Positions 8,335-16,745 are shown, counted from the stretch's first letter. The stretch is DNA of 64,000 nucleotides from Rheinheimera mesophila (GCF_000986865.1 NZ_LAVS01000001.1:124001-188000), one strand, 5' to 3'. Numbers and translations are program-made. Notes: generated by a model not told the origin, from the letters alone.

Positions 8335-9222
8335 ATGTCTGCTGATCCTCTGCTCTACCAACGTCATTTAAGTTCCGCCCGACAAGCCACAGAGCAGTGC
8401 AGGGATTTGCGCGATCATCCTTCGTACCGGCTGTCTTTTGCCGATGATGATTTTTTAATGCAGGACGAGTTGCGCCATGTCCGTTTACAACTGGAATATT
8501 TAAAACCACAACTGATACTGGAACAGCATCAGATCCAGGCCACAGTGGTGGTATTTGGCAGTGCTCGTTTTCTCTCCCCCGAGCAGGCGCAGCTTTTGCT
8601 GCAACAGGCTCAACAGCAACTGGAGCAGAGGCCGGACGATCCCGACGCAAAATTGCAGCTAAAAACAGCGCAGCGCCAGCTCAAAAACAGCCGCTACTAC
8701 CAGGCTGCTGAGAAATTTGCAGCGCTGGTCACCCGCCACAGCCAGCAGCAGCCGGAACAGTCATTGATGATTATCAGCGGCGGTGGCCCTGGTGTGATGG
8801 AGGCCGCCAATAAAGGCGCATCTTTGGCCGGTGGTCAGAGTATTGGACTGAATATTGTGCTGCCGCATGAACAAAAACCTAACCCCTATATCACGCCAGA
8901 GTTCTGTTTTCGCTTCCATTATTTTGCTATTCGTAAAATGCATTTCCTGCAAAGAGCCAGGGCTTTAGTGGCCTTTCCGGGAGGTTTTGGCACTCTGGAT
9001 GAACTCTTTGAAACACTAACACTGTTACAGACAGGCAAAGCCACTACTGTACCTGTCATTTTGTATGACAAGTCCTTCTGGACCCGATTAATTAACTTTG
9101 ATCTGTTGGTGGAGGAAGGCCTGATTAAGCCTGAAGATTTAGAATTGATCCAGTTTGTTGATACGCCGGAGCAAGCCTGGCAAGCGATTTGTCAGTGCTA
9201 TAAGCTGGGCCAGAGTCTTTGA
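8335..9222 (+). CDS. LOG-family (TIGR00730-type) Rossmann-fold nucleotide-binding protein
   Basis: The 295-residue protein carries the family signatures GGGPGVMEAANKGA and PGGFGTLDELFE, in which the Arg/Glu residues of the PGG-x-GT-xx-E motif define LOG phosphoribohydrolases. These proteins were long mis-called lysine decarboxylases. The biochemical role in this family is cleavage of nucleoside 5'-monophosphates to free base and ribose phosphate. An extra N-terminal helical, Gln-rich part (about residues 1-130) is longer than in minimal LOG proteins. The start ATG has CGGAG upstream. The neighbouring basic amino acid decarboxylase is convergent, and the proximity does not imply the same pathway. 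Confidence 0.85.
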   Translation: MSADPLLYQRHLSSARQATEQCRDLRDHPSYRLSFADDDFLMQDELRHVRLQLEYLKPQLILEQHQIQATVVVFGSARFLSPEQAQLLLQQAQQQLEQRPDDPDAKLQLKTAQRQLKNSRYYQAAEKFAALVTRHSQQQPEQSLMIISGGGPGVMEAANKGASLAGGQSIGLNIVLPHEQKPNPYITPEFCFRFHYFAIRKMHFLQRARALVAFPGGFGTLDELFETLTLLQTGKATTVPVILYDKSFWTRLINFDLLVEEGLIKPEDLELIQFVDTPEQAWQAICQCYKLGQSL

Positions 9223-9233
9223 CTCTGACCCAG
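9205..9233. terminator. Hairpin across the LOG gene stop codon, probable shared terminator
   Basis: CTGGGCCAGAGTC and GACTCTGACCCAG flank a TTT loop, giving a long stem with a small internal mismatch. The TGA stop of the LOG gene lies at the loop. No strong T-run follows on either strand, so termination is probable only by position between two convergent genes. Confidence 0.5.
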
Positions 9234-9240
9234 TTATCCA

Positions 9241-11508
9241 TTATTGAGCTTTCACACAATCAACAAAGTATTCTGTTTTACCGTTGCGTTCTTCACTGAC
9301 CAGACCGTGAATATAAGTCTCAAAGCCAGGGAAACGACCATTAAATTCGCGGGCGAATTTTAAATAATCCACTATCACGGTGTTAAAGACTTCGCCCGGC
9401 ACCAACAGCGGAATGCCTGGTGGATAAGGCGTTAACATCACCGCCGTGATGCGGCCTATCAGGTCGTCCAGCGGCACTCTGTCCAGCTCTTTATGTGCCA
9501 TAGCAGCAAAAGCTTTGGACGGTTTCATCGCTGGCACCAGCTCTGATAAATACATCTCAGTGGTCATCTTGGCGACATTATTTTCACGGTAGATCTGGTG
9601 AATTTGATCACAGAGATCTTTTAAGCCAATACGCTCATACTGCGGGTACTTGGCGATAAATTCCGGCAATACCCGCCACAACGGCGCATTTTTGTCGTAA
9701 TCGTCTTTAAATTGCTGCAGCGCTGTCACCATGGTATTCCAGCGGCCTTTGGTAATGCCGATGGTAAACATAATAAAAAACGAATACAGACCGGTTTTTT
9801 CAATAACCACACCATGCTCAGCCAGATACTTGGCTACGATAGCAGCCGGAATACCAGTTTGGTCAAAATCACCGTCGACATTCAGACCCGGCGTTAAAAT
9901 AGTGGCTTTAATAGGGTCGAGCAGGTTAAAACCTTCGGCGATATCACCAAAACCATGCCAGCTTTCACCTGCTTTTAACATCCAGGCGTCACGGTGGTCC
10001 AAACCTTCGTCGGTTAAATCATCCGGCCCCCAGACTTTAAACCACCAGTCATCGCCATACTCATCGTCCACTTTACGCATAGCACGACGAAATTCCAGCG
10101 CTTCATCCAGTGACTCTTCCACTAACGCTGTGCCACCCGGTGCTTCCATCATGGCCGCAGCCACGTCGCACGAGGCAATAATGGCGTACTGTGGGCTGGT
10201 GGAGGTATGCATCAGGTAAGCTTCGTTAAACAGATGCTGATCCAGTTTGTTCTTTTTCGCGTCCTGCACCAGGATTTGCGAGGCCTGTGAAATACCTGCC
10301 AGCAGTTTGTGGGTCGACTGAGTTGAAAACACCATCGAAGTTTCACAACGTGGACGGCCTTCACCTATGGCATGGTAATCACCATAGAAGTCGTGGAAAG
10401 CCGCATGTGGCAACCAGGCTTCATCAAAGTGCAGGGTTTCAATTTCACCGTCCAGCAAGGACTTAATTTCTTCGACGTTATACAACACACCGTCATAAGT
10501 GGACTGAGTGATAGTTAACACCCTTGGTTTCACATCCGGATTTTGTTCCAGCTTTTCACGGCAGAATGGGTTGGCTAGCATTTTTTTACGGATGGTCTCG
10601 GGTTCAAACTCACTACGTGGAATAGGGCCAATAATGCCGTAATGGTTGCGGGTTGGCATTAAAAACACCGGTACGGCCCCCGTCATCATAATGGCGTGCA
10701 AAATGGATTTATGGCAGTTACGGTCCACTACGACGATGTCACCCGGTGCTACAGTGGAGTTCCAGACAATTTTGTTGGAGGTTGAGGTACCGTTAGTGAC
10801 AAAAAATAAATGGTCAGCATTAAAAATACGGGCTGCATTGCGCTCGGACGCGGCCACCGGACCTGTGTGATCCAGTAACTGACCTAATTCATCCACCGCA
10901 TTACAGACATCGGCACGCAACATGTTTTCACCAAAAAACTGGTGAAACATCTGGCCTACCGGCGACTTTAAAAAGGCGACACCCCCTGAGTGTCCAGGGC
11001 AGTGCCAGGAATAGGAACCATCCTGTGCATAGTTGGTCAAAGCACGGAAAAACGGCGGGGCCAGCGTATCTAAATAACTTTTGGCTTCGCGGATGATATG
11101 ACGTGCCACGAACTCAGGCGTGTCTTCGTGCATATGAATAAAACCATGCAGTTCGCGCAAAATGGTATTGGGGATATGGCGTGAGGTGCGGGTTTCGCCA
11201 TACAGATAAATTGGAATATCCGGATTACGATGACGGATTTTATCGACAAAACCTTTTAAATTTTCCAGCACAGAATGCGTATCTTCGGCGCTGCCAGCGC
11301 CAAATTCTTCGTCGTCGATAGATAAAATAAAACCAGCCGCCCGGCTTTGTTGCTGGGCAAAAGAAGTTAAGTCGCCATAACTGGTGTAACCCACTACATC
11401 CATGCCTTCGGCTTCAATGGCTGCAGCCAGCTCACGAATGCCCGAACCACTGGTATTTTCGGATCTGAAATCTTCATCAATGATGATCAGAGGGAAGTAA
11501 AAACGCAT
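9241..11508 (-). CDS. Orn/Lys/Arg decarboxylase (PLP, fold type I, large form)
   Basis: About 755 residues, the length of the large inducible or constitutive basic amino acid decarboxylases (AdiA, LdcA). An N-terminal wing domain (about 1-130) is followed by the PLP domain with SWHCPGHSGG, GTSTSNK, FDEAW and STHK, whose lysine near residue 401 is the expected Schiff-base residue. The C-terminal block IPYPPGIPLLVPGE-like (here TPYPPGIPLLVPGE) is typical. From memory it is closer to Pseudomonas LdcA than to E. coli AdiA, but lysine versus arginine specificity is not assigned. It acts in the cytoplasm and yields cadaverine or agmatine. ATG 11508 has GGGG upstream; a TTG at 11520 is the alternative. 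Confidence 0.9.
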   Translation of the reverse strand: MRFYFPLIIIDEDFRSENTSGSGIRELAAAIEAEGMDVVGYTSYGDLTSFAQQQSRAAGFILSIDDEEFGAGSAEDTHSVLENLKGFVDKIRHRNPDIPIYLYGETRTSRHIPNTILRELHGFIHMHEDTPEFVARHIIREAKSYLDTLAPPFFRALTNYAQDGSYSWHCPGHSGGVAFLKSPVGQMFHQFFGENMLRADVCNAVDELGQLLDHTGPVAASERNAARIFNADHLFFVTNGTSTSNKIVWNSTVAPGDIVVVDRNCHKSILHAIMMTGAVPVFLMPTRNHYGIIGPIPRSEFEPETIRKKMLANPFCREKLEQNPDVKPRVLTITQSTYDGVLYNVEEIKSLLDGEIETLHFDEAWLPHAAFHDFYGDYHAIGEGRPRCETSMVFSTQSTHKLLAGISQASQILVQDAKKNKLDQHLFNEAYLMHTSTSPQYAIIASCDVAAAMMEAPGGTALVEESLDEALEFRRAMRKVDDEYGDDWWFKVWGPDDLTDEGLDHRDAWMLKAGESWHGFGDIAEGFNLLDPIKATILTPGLNVDGDFDQTGIPAAIVAKYLAEHGVVIEKTGLYSFFIMFTIGITKGRWNTMVTALQQFKDDYDKNAPLWRVLPEFIAKYPQYERIGLKDLCDQIHQIYRENNVAKMTTEMYLSELVPAMKPSKAFAAMAHKELDRVPLDDLIGRITAVMLTPYPPGIPLLVPGEVFNTVIVDYLKFAREFNGRFPGFETYIHGLVSEERNGKTEYFVDCVKAQ

Positions 11509-11631
11509 GGAGTACCCCAAGCCGGTTAAAAGTGCGCAAAGGATACTTTATTTTGCAGAAAATTCCTCTAATCCGACCTGTTTTTCCTGCAGAAAAATCG
11601 CAAATTTCCCAAATAAGATAAAAAAATTTAC

Positions 11632-11645
11632 TGAATACGTATTCA
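11632..11645. promoter_or_regulatory. Perfect 14-bp palindrome, possible operator
   Basis: TGAATACGTATTCA is a perfect palindrome with no loop. It lies about 125 bp upstream of the decarboxylase start and just before the RNA candidate. It looks like a dimeric regulator site, but I cannot name the regulator. Confidence 0.4.
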
Positions 11646-11778
11646 TCAGAGCAAAAAAGCATGCTGTCACAGAACTGACACAGCGTTTCGTCATCTTTAC
11701 CACGGCTGCAGTTGATGCAGCTCTATTCCTGTCCTATACCTTGCGTTTTCAGGGACTGCATGCAGTCCCTGTTTTTTT
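11646..11778 (+). ncRNA. Candidate small RNA ending in an intrinsic terminator
   Basis: No convincing protein is encoded on this strand here. The sequence contains three hairpins: TGTCA/TGACA (11665-11669 with 11676-11680), GCTGCA/TGCAGC (11705-11710 with 11716-11721) and the terminator at 11751-11770. It lies between the decarboxylase gene and a small hypothetical gene, both on the other strand. I could not find a clear promoter, so the 5' end is a guess. It may instead be an unrelated antisense 3' end. Confidence 0.35.
11751..11778 (+). terminator. Intrinsic terminator (plus strand)
   Basis: AGGGACTGCATGCAGTCCCT is a perfect 20-bp palindrome followed by G and seven T residues on the plus strand. 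On the minus strand no T-run follows. There is no annotated plus-strand gene upstream for more than 2 kb, so it terminates something not otherwise recognised. Confidence 0.75.
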
Positions 11779-11810
11779 GCATTTTTATACCACGGCAAAA
11801 TCAAGGCGGC

Positions 11811-12017
11811 CTAGATACCGGGCCTTTCCTCAGCCAGAGCAGTTGCTGTGTCTGTGCAGTAACCCGCTTCAATTAATAAATCCATCAGCTCATCCTCGCA
11901 GACCCCAACAAAACGCAAGTGCTGCATTGCGCTGTTTATGCTTTTTCCTTGCCGCAGATCTGCCTGGATAGTTTTAATATGCACAGAGCGCATAAATTCC
12001 GATGTTCTTTTGCCCAT
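11811..12017 (-). CDS. Small hypothetical protein (68 residues)
   Basis: I do not recognise this protein. It begins MGKRTSEFMRSVHIK, is mixed alpha-helical by appearance, contains two cysteines, and ends in an acidic, Ala-rich tail (TATALAEERPGI). GGGAT lies seven bases before the ATG, which supports translation. It stands alone between the decarboxylase and mtgA, on the same strand as both. No signal peptide or membrane segment is seen. It could be a real regulatory or stress peptide or a chance frame. Confidence 0.5.
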   Translation of the reverse strand: MGKRTSEFMRSVHIKTIQADLRQGKSINSAMQHLRFVGVCEDELMDLLIEAGYCTDTATALAEERPGI

Positions 12018-12152
12018 ACTTAGATCCCATTTTGATTCACCAAGGGTGAAGGATCCTAAACAGCCTGCACGAAGTTTGCAGCGAAAAATTAGCTAAAACT
12101 ATTAAACTTCATCGAACAGCCATACATTAGTCATGAAAAGGTCATAATCAAC

Positions 12153-12866
12153 TCAGCGAGCGGCTAATCGTTGTTCTACAGGCGCCAATTGTCGCATTTG
12201 TTTTAAGATCCACTGCTGACGTTTGTAGACATAAGGAGAGGGATCCTGCACTTTAAAACGCAATGGATTAGGTAATACAGCAGCTAACAGAGCTGCCTGA
12301 TGACGATTTAGTTGACTGGCAGGCCGTTTAAAGAACTTTTGCGCGGCAGCCTCCACGCCAAAAATACCCGGGCCAAATTCCACGCTATTTAAATAGACCT
12401 CTAAAATTCGTTCTTTGCCCCAAGCCAACTCAATCAAGCCGGTAAACACCAGCTCAAGGCCTTTACGAAACCAACTGCGACCTGTCCATAAAAAAACATT
12501 CTTAGCGGTTTGTTGGCTAATGGTTGAAGCACCACGCACTTTCCGGCCTTTGCTGTTGTAAACCAGCGCTTTTTCAATAGCTTCGGTATCAAAACCGAAA
12601 TGATCGGGAAACTTTTGATCCTCAGCCGCCACAACAGCTTGTTTCATGGCGCCGGAAATCTGCTCAAAAGGCACCCAATTATGCCGTAACTGGTAACTGC
12701 TATTGTGATTCCACCAGGCCTGAATATGCCGCTCTATCATGACACCAGTCAGAGGCACAGGCACAAAAGCAAATAAAAGGACCAGACTCAAGGACAGGAT
12801 AGTCAGGTATTTTATCAGGCTTAACAGCTTACGAAACCAACGTGAAATCAAGGACTTTCCATGCAA
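12153..12866 (-). CDS. mtgA: Monofunctional biosynthetic peptidoglycan transglycosylase
   Basis: Polymerises lipid II into glycan strands at the inner membrane face. The protein has an N-terminal membrane anchor (about 15-37) and the GT51 motifs in order: [14 protein letters not shown] with the catalytic Glu near residue 82, [17 protein letters not shown], and [19 protein letters not shown]. There is no transpeptidase domain, and the length is normal for MtgA. The listed start is a TTG at 12866. A TTG at 12851 preceded by GGAAAG is an alternative that only shortens the cytoplasmic end. It lies downstream of tyrA on the same strand but is separated from it by a terminator. Confidence 0.95.
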   Translation of the reverse strand: MHGKSLISRWFRKLLSLIKYLTILSLSLVLLFAFVPVPLTGVMIERHIQAWWNHNSSYQLRHNWVPFEQISGAMKQAVVAAEDQKFPDHFGFDTEAIEKALVYNSKGRKVRGASTISQQTAKNVFLWTGRSWFRKGLELVFTGLIELAWGKERILEVYLNSVEFGPGIFGVEAAAQKFFKRPASQLNRHQAALLAAVLPNPLRFKVQDPSPYVYKRQQWILKQMRQLAPVEQRLAAR

Positions 12867-12909
12867 TTAGAATTGACAGTGACATTTTAGTGTAAAACGC
12901 CGGAAAGAA

Positions 12910-12937
12910 ATGAGCCAGCATTTAGTTGCCGGCTCAT
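12910..12937 (-). terminator. Terminator of the aroF-tyrA operon
   Basis: On the minus strand ATGAGCC...GGCTCAT forms the stem, with an inner GC/GC pair, and TTTCTTT follows. It lies 34 bp after the tyrA stop. Confidence 0.7.
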
Positions 12938-12970
12938 GCTTCGCAGTTTGTGGTTTAACAGCAATAAACT

Positions 12971-14116
12971 TTAACTGCGTTCGTCCGAGGCTTTTTGCAA
13001 TAAACGGCGGCTCTCTTCTAAAAATTGTTGCGCTAAAGGTCCAAAAAACTGCTGCCCCTTGGCAAACTCGGCCATTAAACCGGCTTTGTCTCTTGCCGCT
13101 AACAAATGTGATAATTGATTAAAACGGTGCTGATAACGCTGCAATAAGCCTGTCACAGCGCTGGATGACAACATAATGTCGGCATACAACTCAGCATTTT
13201 GTGCAAAAAGACGCCCCACCATCGCCAATTCCAACCGATAAATCGGCGAACTCAGCTCCAGTAATTGTTGCAAATCAGCCTGCTCTTCCGCCAGGTGCAC
13301 GCCATAAACTAAGGAACTGAAGTGACGCATCGCCTGAATAAGTTGCATCAGTTCATCATGCTGCTGCGCCGATTTTTCGGTCAGCACAGCGCCCCAGACT
13401 TTAAACTGCTGGATCAGCCACTGATACTGCTCTGCTGCACGACCATGGCTAACCACCACCACCTGCTTGGCGATATTGCTGATATCAGGGCCAAACATTG
13501 GGTGCAATCCCACCACAGCCCCTTTGTGTTTCGCCAACATCGCAGTTAAAGGCCCGGTTTTGGTGCTGGTTAAATCAGCCAGCACTGTGTCCGCATCCAA
13601 CTCTGGCAATTGCGCTATCACCTGTTCAGTCACAGCGATGGGCACTGCTATCAAGACTAAAGTGGCGCCCTGCACCATTTGTTTTGCCTGATGCCAGTTC
13701 TGCTGTTCCAGCACTTCCACACTGTAGCCAGAGCGCTGAAACAAACTGACAAAACGTTTGCCCAAAGCGCCAGCGCCACCCACCACCACCACTTTGTCGC
13801 CCGGAGTGCGGCAACAGACAAAACCTGCTTCCTGAGTTTGATACGACTCCCGCATCACCCGGCGTAACACATCTTCAATCAAATCAGCAGAGACACCGGC
13901 CTGTTCTGCTTGCTGTCGGCGCGCTTTAATCAATGCCTGTTCACGCTCCGGCACATACAGAGGTAAGGCATATTGCTGTTTGACCCGCCCGACTTCGGCG
14001 GTCACTGCAGCTCTTTTGGCCAACAATTCAACCAGTTGACTATCCAACTGATCGATTTGTTGACGCAGTGGCAGTAAAGCGGCCATTGGATCTGCAGGAT
14101 TTACAACTTCATTCAT
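12971..14116 (-). CDS. tyrA: Bifunctional chorismate mutase / prephenate dehydrogenase (T-protein)
   Basis: Converts chorismate to prephenate and then 4-hydroxyphenylpyruvate, the tyrosine branch. The 381 residues start with an AroQ chorismate mutase (about 10-95). The NAD-binding prephenate dehydrogenase follows with VVVGGAGALGKRFVSLFQRSGY near 110 and the GLHPMFGPD block. The length matches E. coli TyrA. The start ATG at 14116 has GAGAAG upstream. It lies nine bases after the aroF stop, so the two genes form an operon as in enterobacteria. TyrR-like boxes precede the operon. Confidence 0.96.
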   Translation of the reverse strand: MNEVVNPADPMAALLPLRQQIDQLDSQLVELLAKRAAVTAEVGRVKQQYALPLYVPEREQALIKARRQQAEQAGVSADLIEDVLRRVMRESYQTQEAGFVCCRTPGDKVVVVGGAGALGKRFVSLFQRSGYSVEVLEQQNWHQAKQMVQGATLVLIAVPIAVTEQVIAQLPELDADTVLADLTSTKTGPLTAMLAKHKGAVVGLHPMFGPDISNIAKQVVVVSHGRAAEQYQWLIQQFKVWGAVLTEKSAQQHDELMQLIQAMRHFSSLVYGVHLAEEQADLQQLLELSSPIYRLELAMVGRLFAQNAELYADIMLSSSAVTGLLQRYQHRFNQLSHLLAARDKAGLMAEFAKGQQFFGPLAQQFLEESRRLLQKASDERS

Positions 14117-14125
14117 AATTTCTTC

Positions 14126-15193
14126 TCAGGCTGCAGCTTCGGCTGATTCAGCTAAGGATAGCTGCTGCGCTAAACCTGCCAACAACTGGGCTGTAGTGGC
14201 CCAGTCAATACAGGCGTCAGTAATGGATACACCGTAAAGTTCAGCTTTGCCATCCACTAAGTCCTGACGACCAGCATGAATATGGCTTTCCAGCATAATA
14301 CCGATAATAGCTTTGTTGCCTTTTAGGCGCTGTTCAATCACGGATTGAGCCACCAGGCCCTGTCTGTTGTGATCTTTACTGGAGTTACCATGGCTGCAGT
14401 CGATCACCAGGCCTTCAGGTAAACCATGTTTACGCAGCGCTGTTAAGGCCGCCTGTACACTGTCTTCGTCATAATTTGGCTTGGCGCCGCCACGCAAAAT
14501 CACGTGACCGTCCGGATTCCCCGCAGTTTGCACCAAAGACACCTGACCTTTTTGGTTAATCCCAATAAAACTGTGACCACTGGCGGCGGATTGCAGCGCA
14601 TTCAGTGCAATATTCAGATTGCCATCGGTGCCATTTTTAAAGCCGACGGGCATCGACAAACCACTGGCCATCTCGCGATGAGTTTGCGATTCCACAGTAC
14701 GAGCCCCGACAGCAGCCCAACTGATTAAATCAGATAAATACTGTGGACTGATCGGATCCAAAGCTTCAGTGGCAGCGGGCAACTCCATCTCCACTAAGTC
14801 CAACAGCAAACGACGACCTTTGGTTAACCCCGTTTCCAGATCAAAAGAATCATCCAGATGCGGGTCGTTGATAAACCCCTTCCAGCCCACCGTAGTGCGC
14901 GGTTTTTCAAAGTACACCCGCATCACAATGTACAAGCTGTCCTTGTATTGCAGTTGCAGTTGTTTCAAACGACGGGCGTAATCCATAGCGGATACAGGGT
15001 CGTGAATGGAGCAGGGACCAGTGATCACCAGCAAACGCGGATCGCGGCCATGCACTATATCGGCAATTTCCTGACGGGATTTCTGAATAAAATCAGAACC
15101 GGCGCCAGATAAAGGTAATGCCTGTTTTAACACGGCTGGCGGGCTTAACAACTGCTCCGACACTATACGTAAATCGTCAACTATCTTACTCAT
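14126..15193 (-). CDS. aroF: 3-deoxy-7-phosphoheptulonate synthase (DAHP synthase, class I, Tyr-type by context)
   Basis: Catalyses the first shikimate step, condensing phosphoenolpyruvate and erythrose 4-phosphate. About 355 residues with the family motifs ITGPCSIHDP, VMRVYFEKPRTTVGWKG, GARTVESQTHR and DCSHGNSSKDH (metal and substrate ligands). ATG 15193 is chosen because AGGAG lies seven bases upstream and the protein then begins MSKIVDDLR; a frame extending to 15253 is not supported. Assignment as the Tyr-sensitive isozyme is inferred from the operon with tyrA and the upstream TyrR-like boxes. Confidence 0.94.
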   Translation of the reverse strand: MSKIVDDLRIVSEQLLSPPAVLKQALPLSGAGSDFIQKSRQEIADIVHGRDPRLLVITGPCSIHDPVSAMDYARRLKQLQLQYKDSLYIVMRVYFEKPRTTVGWKGFINDPHLDDSFDLETGLTKGRRLLLDLVEMELPAATEALDPISPQYLSDLISWAAVGARTVESQTHREMASGLSMPVGFKNGTDGNLNIALNALQSAASGHSFIGINQKGQVSLVQTAGNPDGHVILRGGAKPNYDEDSVQAALTALRKHGLPEGLVIDCSHGNSSKDHNRQGLVAQSVIEQRLKGNKAIIGIMLESHIHAGRQDLVDGKAELYGVSITDACIDWATTAQLLAGLAQQLSLAESAEAAA

Positions 15194-15263
15194 TTGAATG
15201 CTCCTGTTTGCATCATGCGTTGCCAAAGCGCCGGTTTTACTTGAACAATGCAAGCAGAATACC

Positions 15264-15281
15264 AGTAAACTTATATTTACA
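15264..15281. promoter_or_regulatory. TyrR box upstream of aroF-tyrA (strong)
   Basis: AGTAAACTTATATTTACA matches the TyrR consensus TGTAAA-N6-TTTACA at 11 of 12 fixed positions. It lies 71-88 bp before the aroF start, where it would overlap a -35 region. Confidence 0.7.
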
Positions 15282-15395
15282 ACACGTACTTATTTGATTA
15301 CGAATGCCGACATATTAAAAACCAACAGCACACAAGTCAACCTTTTAAGCCAAACCAATAAAGGACAAACACCAAAAACAGCCCAAACACTCAAA

Positions 15396-15413
15396 TGTAA
15401 ATATTTAAATACA
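15396..15413. promoter_or_regulatory. TyrR box upstream of aroF-tyrA (weak)
   Basis: TGTAAATATTTAAATACA matches the TyrR consensus at 10 of 12 fixed positions, with a perfect left half. It is 132 bp from the stronger box. The rest of the 348-bp gap between aroF and the next gene is AT-rich with nothing else I can name. Confidence 0.45.
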
Positions 15414-15541
15414 CTCATTTACTAACCATGTCTCAGGACTATCCAACACAGCATCCTCTACCCAGATGCAGCGCCAACAGCAAGCTTAAATGAATGGTCT
15501 ACACTAAAAGACGTCCTCCATTTTTGCGAACAGGCGATCCT

Positions 15542-15892
15542 ATGGCTGCCCCTCCTTATTCACCATTACCAGCTTTTGATGAGTTGCTGCATATGGCCAA
15601 ACAAGATCCCGCCGCGCTGGATGCATTACAGAAGAAATTGAATCAGGAACTTATTGATGCCCAGAGCGACGACGAGGGAAAAAAGGCTATCCAACAAACC
15701 CTATTCAGGCTACAGTCAGAACAGCTAAGGTATAAAGCGCCTCTGGTCCGGTTGACCAGAGCTTATCAACTGATGTTGTCAGAGATGGATCGCTTGCAGA
15801 CAGCATTGGAACAGCTGTGTACAACACAAACACCAGTAAAAAAAACCTGCGCAACTATTTTGTCTTTCAGGTCAAAGAGTCAGGAGCGATAA
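15542..15892 (+). CDS. DUF3135-like small protein
   Basis: About 116 residues, starting MAAPPYSPLPAFDELLHMAKQDPAALDALQ. This matches my recollection of the DUF3135 family, whose N-terminal signature is a FDEL-x-x-MA-x-x-DP block followed by a long helix. The rest is helical and Gln/Leu-rich, and no function is known. An upstream ATG at 15494 would add 16 basic residues and is less likely, because the conserved family start corresponds to 15542. It precedes the HTH-receiver gene by about 100 bp on the same strand. Confidence 0.7.
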   Translation: MAAPPYSPLPAFDELLHMAKQDPAALDALQKKLNQELIDAQSDDEGKKAIQQTLFRLQSEQLRYKAPLVRLTRAYQLMLSEMDRLQTALEQLCTTQTPVKKTCATILSFRSKSQER

Positions 15893-15995
15893 GTGAAAAA
15901 AAAGCGACGAAAAATTACAAAAAATAAAGTGACAGCAAGCCGCGTTCTCGTCTAGAATTGATAAAAATACAAAATATGATACTCATTAGCCCCGT

Positions 15996-16574
15996 ATGAA
16001 CAAAAGTAAGCACACAGAACCTTTATTGTCGACCCAACAAGCTGCTGATTTACTTGGCGTTTCTTTACGCACCGTGCAGTTATGGGTAGAGAAAGGTGCT
16101 CTGGATGCCTGGAAAACTCCAGGTGGTCATCGTCGTGTTACTCAATCTTCTGTTGAACGCCTTCTGCTGAAAAATCAAACTCAACCTATTGATAATTCAG
16201 TGCGCATTCTCCTGGCCGAAGATGATGAGTTACTGAAACAACTTTATAGTCTGCAAATTGAATCCTGGGGTTTACCTATCAGTCTGCAATCTGTCACTAA
16301 CGGTATTGCAGGCTTACTCAAAATTGGCGAGTGGGCACCACAAATTCTGATTTCCGACCTGCAGATGCCTGAGCTCGATGGTTTTCAGATGATCCGTGAA
16401 TTGCAGTTATCACCCCGTCACGAAAATATGAAAATCATTGTAGTGACCGCACTGACAGACGCGGAAATTGCTGCCGGGGGTGGCTTGCCCAGCTCAGTAC
16501 AATTGATGCGAAAACCACTGTTGTTTAGTGACTTAAAAGATCGTTTAGAGAAGTTACTGCAAGAGCTGCATTAA
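15996..16574 (+). CDS. Excisionase/MerR-type HTH fused to a response-regulator receiver domain
   Basis: The 192-residue protein begins with a helix-turn-helix of the excisionase (BldC/MerR-like) class at about 10-62 (LSTQQAADLLGVSLRTVQLWVEKG, then TPGGHRRV). A receiver domain follows from about 68 to 190. The receiver retains its acidic pair (AEDDE), the phospho-acceptor Asp in ISDLQMPELDG, the Thr in VTALT and the Lys in MRKPL, so it should be phosphorylatable. The order DNA-binding then receiver is the reverse of most response regulators. No histidine kinase is adjacent, so the partner is unknown. Confidence 0.88.
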   Translation: MNKSKHTEPLLSTQQAADLLGVSLRTVQLWVEKGALDAWKTPGGHRRVTQSSVERLLLKNQTQPIDNSVRILLAEDDELLKQLYSLQIESWGLPISLQSVTNGIAGLLKIGEWAPQILISDLQMPELDGFQMIRELQLSPRHENMKIIVVTALTDAEIAAGGGLPSSVQLMRKPLLFSDLKDRLEKLLQELH

Positions 16575-16585
16575 TCGCAGCTCTG
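16562..16585 (+). terminator. Hairpin at the end of the HTH-receiver gene
   Basis: AGAGCTGC and GCAGCTCT form an eight-base stem spanning the stop codon. No T-run follows, so it may be a weak terminator or a stabilising 3' hairpin. Confidence 0.35.
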
Positions 16586-16745
16586 TGTACTGGATCACCG
16601 CCCTGCCCGCTACTTTTTTTGCTTAGCCTTACCTTTCTGAGCATGTCAAATAGCTGCCTACGACCGTGACAAAGGGCTTTATCGCTTGACTCTTACCTGA
16701 AAGAACAAGGCTGCCGCAAGGTAAGATGTAATAGTATTATCGTTG

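Noticed and set aside
11507-11971. A 154-codon plus-strand frame
   Set aside because: It crosses a strong plus-strand terminator with T-run and has no recognisable composition or ribosome site.
15893-15955. A 20-codon lysine-rich GTG frame after the DUF3135 gene
   Set aside because: It has a GGAG-like upstream sequence but a low-complexity AT-rich content, and nothing downstream looks like an attenuator.
16691-16726. TCTTACCT/AGGTAAGA inverted repeat as a terminator
   Set aside because: The loop is about 20 bases and no T-run follows, so it is mentioned under the exporter gene but not called.
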